Part shown: piece by piece, positions 57,864 through 64,000 of the stretch
Numbering within the stretch: position 1 is the stretch's first letter
Layout of the letters: the number at the start of each line of letters is the position of its first letter
Source of the DNA: Poa pratensis
Taxonomy: Eukaryota > Streptophyta > Magnoliopsida > Poales > Poaceae
DNA length: 64,000 nucleotides
NCBI GenBank assembly: GCA_947311845.1
Contig: CAMZMU010000035.1
Location: forward strand, 2,750,532 to 2,814,531
Direction of reading: 5' to 3'
Notes under the pieces: model-generated
What the model was told of the DNA's origin: nothing
Seen by the model: only the letters and a program-made list of their open reading frames with translations
Databases searched by the model: none
Position numbers and translations under genes: made by a program

Positions 57864-58718
57864 GTACGGCAATTAGACGAGATGGGCAATTCATTTGACG
57901 CGTTCATGTTTAAGACGAGCACACTAACGAGAGGTGAACCTACACATCTGCAGCTGGTCATTGCCCTCCCATGATAACGACAAAACCCGTGTCCATCACT
58001 TCTCTCACTACTCACCAAGTGTTCCAAAACCCACTTAAATTACACGACTCATTTGTCAATGTCTAGTGACGGAAGGAAGTATATATAGCACATGCTTTTT
58101 GATAATGAAGCGCCTTTCTTTCCGAATGCTTGCATGCGTATAATTATGTTATACTACTCCTTTATACGGAGGGAGTACTATGTTTGGAGTGGATATTCCT
58201 CAAGGAACCGTTCAAAAAATAAAAATATGTCTGAAGGAAAGAGTATGGTCTGCCCACAATTTAGAACTATAAAAAAGTGATGTTTGGCTCTTGTTAAAAT
58301 ATTGTGGGGAAAGTTTCTTTATCAAGCATAATCATCTCTTTGCCGGATTGTTTCTCGAATATTTCAATTGAAAATTAAAAAAAAACTTTTTTTTATTGTT
58401 TTGTAGTCGACTAAGAATTTTTTAAGCTAGTACCAGTGAACCGAGCATTAACCATCGGATTCATGCTAGTGAGGCCGACGCAGACCCACCCACTGCCTCA
58501 ACCTCTCTGGCTCAATTAGCACGAATCACAAATGGATCGGACTCGGTCAAGGAGCCGTTTTAACATTATGACACTAGTAAAACTGCAATGTTGTTCACCT
58601 ATTTTTGGTTGCGTTTAGACTGCTTATCACGTGTGCCACGTGGTTGCAACGTGGTTCACCTTGAATTAATAGTCTAGTTATATTAGTTGTACATTCGTTC
58701 TCAATAATAGCGTGCATA
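57864..58718. other. Non-coding interval left of the CACTA element
   Basis: AT-rich. A ctcctttatacggagggagta stretch at 58157-58177 looks like a scar of a Stowaway end. No gene seen. Confidence 0.4.
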
Positions 58719-61700
58719 CACTACAGGAATGCGGAGCTACGCCGACGGCTTTAGCTCCCTCGGCGTATCAGGGCCTCGGCTTAGCCTCTAATGCCGTCGG
58801 CGTAGGAAAGCCGTCGGCGTACCAAGCTATAGGCCTAGGCCAGATTTTTTGTCACCAATTTTATTTTCGAAAATTCTAATTTTTTAAATTCTATTTCCAC
58901 TTAGCCACACACTTAATCTCTGATTACACACTTAATCTCAGGTCAAAGTACTTACCCTGGTCAAACTTCCCATTCGGTCACCCATCCTCAAATTGCTCCA
59001 ACCCAAACACGCTTAACTTTTGAGTTCCTTCCAAATTAGCGTGCAAATGAGAATTTAGAACTTACTGATATTAGTATCCTATCAATTATATTAAACCCTG
59101 GGTCATGATGTTACACTTTTTATTGTTTAGATTTTAAAATTTTATTTGAATAAATAACAATGATTATGTAATAATATTTTTTGAATAAATCAATTATTTT
59201 TTACATTTGATATGAATTAAATTTGACAAATAAAATATCTAAATCGATTAGAAAAATGAGAGGAATTCAAATATGACATCCATCATCTTTTGCATCACAG
59301 AAACATCGATAAACTTGCAATGAAAAAAAAACCTCTAGCATGGAGCCAAATGATCAAGTTATGTCAATTCTCACGGCATAGTTTGTGATAAAGTTCTCAT
59401 ATACGACAAATAGATGTATCTTGGTATAGGAAACAATGGTTTCGAAGAGATTTTTCAAATTATTTTTATAAAAATCATTTTTTTTCTAAGTTGCAAAGAT
59501 GACTTTTTTTGTTAACCAAGTACAAAAAATATGGTGCAAAATGACACCCATCTAATTCTCACAAGGAGTAGTCCACATTTGATGGATAATCCCCAAGTAA
59601 TAGAAATTTTCCTGATTTCTATCTAATTTCGCCTAGTTAAATGAGTTTATGCTGATTTTCCGAAAGTAATCCAAATTTGAACTACAAGTGTTTGATACTT
59701 TGGTCTGAATTTTTTAAATAAATCATTTTAAGCGACACAACTAGTGGTTATAGCACAGAAATATCGATAGTTTTAGAAAATTTGACCTCTTTCGATGAAT
59801 TGTCATGGTGGCCATTTTGATCGTTTTTTGAAAAAAAATAAATAAAGTGAAAAAACCCTCAAAAAAAGATATCCTCTGGCATGGAGTCCTTTTATGTGTA
59901 CTAGTTGCTATGAAAAATGATAAACTTGATTTTTGACAAATTGTTCAAGAAAAGTCTTCACAAAAAGGTCTATCATGTATAAACATTTATAAGTTTCAAG
60001 CCAAATGATCAAGTTATAACCATTCCCATGGCATAGTTTGTGATAAAGTTCTCATATTCGACAAATAGGTGTATCTTGGTATAGGAAACAATGGTTCCGA
60101 AGGGATTTATCAAACTATTTTTATAAATATCATTTTCCTTTTTCGAAGTGGCAAAAATTCCTTTTTTTGTGAACCAAGTACAAAAAATATGGTGCGAAAT
60201 GGCACCCATCTAATTCTCACAAGGAGTAGTCCCCACTTTGATGGATAATCCCCAAGTATTAGGAATTTTCTTGATTTCTATCTAATTTCGCCTAGTTAAA
60301 TGAGTTTATGCTGATTTTCCGAAAGTAATCCAAATTTGAACTATAAGTGTTTGATAGTTTGGTCTGAATTTTTTTTAAATCATTTTAAGGTACACAACTA
60401 CTGGTTGTAGCACAGAAACATCGATAGTTTTAAAAAAATTGACCTCTTTCGATGAATTGTCATGGTGGCCATTTCGACATTTTTTTAAGAAAAAAAGTGA
60501 AAAAACACTCAAAAAAAGATATCCTCTGACATGGAGTCCTTTTATGTGTACTAGTTGCTATGAAAATTGATAAACTTGATTTTCAACAAATTGTTCAAAA
60601 AAAATCTTCACAAAAAGGTCTATCATGTATAAACATCTATAAGTTTCAAGCCAAATGATCAAGTTATAACCATTCCCACGGCATAGTTTGTGATAAAGTT
60701 CTCATATTTGACAAATAGGTGTATCTTGGTATAGGAAACAATGGTTCCGAATGGATTTTTCAAATTATTTTTATAATTACCATTTTCCTTTTTCTAAGTG
60801 TCAAAAATGACTTTTTTGTGAACCAAGTACAAAAATTATGGTGCAAAATGGCACCAATCTAATTCTCACAAGATGTAGTCCCCACATTTTATGGATAATC
60901 CCCAAGTATTAGGATTTTTTCTTGATTTCTATCTAATTTCGCCTAGTTAAATGAGTTTATACTGATTTTCCGAAAGTAATCCAAATTTGAACTACTAGTG
61001 TTTGATAGTTTGGTCTGAAATTATTTAAAAAATCATTTTCAGGTACACAACAAGTGGTTTTATCACAGAAACATCGATAGTTTTAGAAAATTCGACCTCT
61101 TTCGATGAATTGTCGTGGTGGCCATTTTGACCTTTTTGAAAGAAAAAAAAAAGTGAAGAAAACCTCAAAAAAAAAGATATCCTCTGGCATGGAGTCCTTT
61201 TATGTGTACTAGTTGTTATGAAAAATGATAAACTTGATTTTTGACAAATTGTTCAAGAAAAGTCTTCACAAAAAGGTTTATCATGTATAAACATTTATAA
61301 GTTTCAAGCCAAATGATCAAGTTATAACCATTCCCCACGACATAGTTTGTGACAAAGTTCTCATATTCGACAAATAGGTGTATCTTGGTATAGGAAACAA
61401 TGGTTCCGAAGGGATTTTTAAAATTATTTTTATAAATACCATTTTACTTTTTTCTAAGTGGCAAAAATTAATTTTTTTGTGAACCAAGTACAAAAAATAT
61501 GGTTCAAAATGGCACCCATATAATTCTCACAATGAGTAGTCCACATTTGATGGATAATCCCCAAGTATTAGGAATGTTCTTGATTTCTATCTAATTTCGC
61601 CTAGTTAAATGAGTTTATGCTGATTTTCCGAAATTAATCCAAATTTGAATTACAAGTGTTTGATAGTCTGGTCTGATTTTTTTAAAAATCATTTAAGGTA

Positions 61701-62001
61701 CACAACTAGTGGTTGTATCACAGAAACATCGTTAGTTTTAGAAAATTTGAGCTCTTTCGATGAATTGTCATGGTGGCCATTTTGACCGTTTTTTGAAACA
61801 AATCAAATAATGGGGAAAAACCCTCAAAAAAGATATCCTCTGGCATGGAGTCGTTTTATGTGTACTAGTTGCTATGAAAAATGATAAACTTGATTTTCGA
61901 CAAATTGTTCAAAAAAAATCTTCACAAAAAGGTCTATCATGTATAAACATCTTTAATTTTCAAGCCAAATGATCAAGTTATAACCATTCCCACGGCATAG
62001 T
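58719..62001. mobile_element. CACTA transposon, left end and interior
   Basis: It starts CACTACAGGAATGCGGAG followed by subterminal copies of gccgacggc/gccgtcggcgta (58740-58825), the usual CACTA end structure. The interior is AT-rich and becomes a long tandem array from about 59340. The right end is not seen: a long LTR begins at 62002 within the array. The 3 bp target duplication therefore cannot be checked. No transposase frame is present. Confidence 0.8.
59340..62001. repeat. Tandem array, ~655 bp unit, about four copies
   Basis: The landmark ccaaatgatcaagttat recurs near 59345, 60001, 60652, 61311 and 61966. The landmark acctctttcgatgaattgt recurs near 59785, 60442, 61095 and 61751 (there agctctttcg). 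The period is 651-660 bp. Copies differ by scattered substitutions and small indels (roughly 5 percent by eye). Each unit is AT-rich and non-coding. Confidence 0.93.
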
Positions 62002-64000
62002 TGAAAGTGCATGGTGTCCCCATGTGTGGTTTTGGTAATTAATGACAATCCTTATGGACTAATGTTTGCATTGAGATATTCTTGTAGATCTTGTCCATAG
62101 GAAAAGATTGGAGTTCATGTGTTGGACTCTAGAAATGTACATGATGATCAATGCTCTCTTCAAGAATTTATATGAAGAATGGTCATGTGTAGAGTTGAGC
62201 ATATTGCAAGGTAGAGTTGAGCATATTGCAAGTGTGTCTTGGAAAAGGAGATTGAATGAATATTCTTGTTTATCTCCATGCCATCATATATATCAAGAGA
62301 AGATTATGAAGTGCAAGTTCAATATGATCAATCTCGGAAGATATCGTTTGATTGAATCTTGTAATGGATACATGAAGACGGAGCTTAACGAGCATCTCCC
62401 ATAATGGTATATGGGGAAATATTTGGAGAAGTCTTCATCAAGCATGTGCTAGCAAGCACAATCAAGAAAGGTGGTGTTCCAACTTGAGGGAGTCGAGATC
62501 GTCATCATCTAGCTCAAGTGGAATGCGCAAGGCAAAGGTATGATCTTGATAGGGTTTCTATTTTACCGATCTCATGGTGTTACTGGGAGACCGGGTTATA
62601 GGATAGACGGCGTACTATCAAGAGGGGCTCTCAAGTGAGTAACTTGATCGCATCTTTATGGAGAGCTCAAACCTTTGCATACTTGGCATATCATCTTTCT
62701 TGGTTCTTATTTGACTTTTATCCATGTGAGAATTTAGAGCTTGTGTTCATCTCCATACCAAGCTCTAGTTCATCAAAAACGGATTTCATATGCATATCTT
62801 GTTGCATTTTTTATGTTGGAGGTTTTACCGGTTTGTCTTTTTTAAGAGAGGTCAAACTCCGCCCTTGTGGCTTCCTCCTCACATGATGGACTATGATGTT
62901 TCTCTGCATAATCTTGAAGGCCTTTTTGTTGCGACAACGAGCCCAAGATCATCGAAATCAGAGTCCGGATGAAAAAGATATTGTTGTTTTCGTTTTGCTG
63001 TTTCTGCCAGTTTTCAGACAACCGGATATTCCGATTAACTTCAGGAATTTCCGGTTAGAAATATCCGGCTCCCTCCAGGAGACTTCGCGTTTTCCACCGG
63101 ATATTCCGGTCCTAAAGTGACCCGGAATATCCGGTTTTTCCTGGCTGTAACGGCTCTTTTTCTGGTGACCTTTAAATAGGCCCCCTTCTTCCCCAATGAG
63201 TCTAGAGCTTCTAAGCACGAAATTGCACCCCATTGTTAACCTCTTGAAGCTTTGATTTCTCTCTATTCCTCCATGATTCTTGACTCAAATTAGATGGAAA
63301 AGAGAGAGGAGACCTAGATCCACATTTCCACCAATTCATCTCTCCTCTAAGTGAGGGGAACCCTTTGGATCTAGATCTTGCAATTCCATTTGTTGAGTTC
63401 TTCTTTGTTCTTCCTCTCTTCTCTCCCCACAAGCATTAGTTGCTTTTGGTGGGATTTGGGAGTGAAGGATTTGAGCACTTCTTGTGTTCTTGCCATTGCT
63501 TTGTGCATCGGTTTATGCTCTTCACGAGGATTCGTGGAAGTTGAAAATTTGTGAGCTTGTTACTCTTGGGTCATTGGACCCTAGACGCCTTTGTGGTGGT
63601 TGAGACCTTTTGTGGTCACTTGTAGCCATCCGGGAGCCCCCAATCCAGTTGTGGGTTGTGCCCCGGGTTGTTGTTGTAAAGGCTCCGGATTCCGCCTCGA
63701 AGGATTCCGATAGTGGAAGGTGAACCAAACCTTTTGTGGTGCGGTTCATCGGAGAAGAAGGTGAAGCCTTTGTGGCATTGAGACCGACCTGTTGTGGTGG
63801 CTCACACCTCTCCAACGAGGCGTACTCCCCTAAAAAGGAGGAACTCGGGAATACATCCTCGTCTCCACGTGTCTCGGTTATTTCTATACCCGAGCTCTTT
63901 ACTTATGCACTTTACATTGTGATAGCCTTCGTGCTTGAAGTATTCTTTATTGCTATCACCTTGTTGCTTGTATTACTTAGCATAAGTTGTTGGTGCACGT
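62002..64000 (+). repeat. Long LTR of a retrotransposon, running off the window
   Basis: A new sequence class starts TGAAAGTGCATGGTGTCCCC inside the CACTA tandem array, after cacggcatagt. It continues with gtgtggttttggtaattaat, a sequence I associate with long LTRs of grass retrotransposons. At 63015-63140 it holds several ccggatattccgg-type words in direct and inverted form. No coding domain is present in 2 kb. The other end and the family are outside the window, so calling it an LTR is inference. Confidence 0.6.

Noticed and set aside
59340..62001. Regular repeats considered as a CRISPR array or centromere satellite
   Set aside because: Units are ~655 bp with no short repeat/spacer design, and they follow a CACTA end directly in a eukaryotic context.

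Overview
The window is nuclear DNA of a grass, most likely a pooid (Triticeae-like) species. Evidence: intron-containing plant genes with GC-rich first exons, Stowaway-type MITEs with CTCCCTCC ends, Helitrons with the grass-type TCTATAC...CTAG ends, a CACTA element with GCCGACGGC subterminal motifs, several Copia elements and 5'-truncated LINEs. I see no rRNA, tRNA or CRISPR locus. Exon coordinates were read by eye from splice signals and reading phase.

Layout. 1-2515 is the 3' part of a decayed Copia element with its LTR. 2516-9902 is a diverged tandem array of a ~2 kb unit carrying an exon-like segment; a small intronless gene (7256-7666) sits at one broken junction. 10161-11928 (minus) is an intact seven-exon lipid phosphate phosphatase, with a likely 5' UTR exon near 12.95-13.1 kb. 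13.7-21 kb is repeat-rich: a hAT-like element, a LINE tail, a Helitron and tandem duplications. 21020-26525 is a structurally complete young Copia element with an internal duplication. 28785-30848 (plus) is a PB1-domain, glutamine-rich protein gene. 33109-35967 is a Mutator-like element whose left terminal inverted repeat is split by a Helitron. 38117-39347 (minus) is an intact five-exon reticulon-like gene. 41182-41721 (plus) is an invertase/PME inhibitor-like gene.

43656-53952 (minus) is a GH32 cell-wall invertase or fructan exohydrolase gene. It still shows the 9-nt mini-exon and all three catalytic motifs, but it carries single-base frame lesions in three exons and at one splice junction, a 5 kb Copia element in its first intron, a tandem duplication in the same intron, and a LINE about 250 bp upstream. 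From 54.2 kb to the end there is almost only mobile DNA: LINEs, a hAT element with a perfect target duplication, a CACTA end followed by a ~655 bp tandem array, and a long LTR running off the edge.

The four intact-looking host genes act in lipid signalling (phosphatase), endoplasmic reticulum shaping (reticulon), sucrose/pectin metabolism (inhibitor) and an unknown PB1 scaffold role; nothing suggests they form a cluster. The inhibitor and the broken invertase are neighbours and belong to families that can interact. The most interesting structures are the Helitron inside the Mutator-like TIR, the several hits on the invertase gene, the tandem exon array and the Copia element with a duplicated integrase segment.
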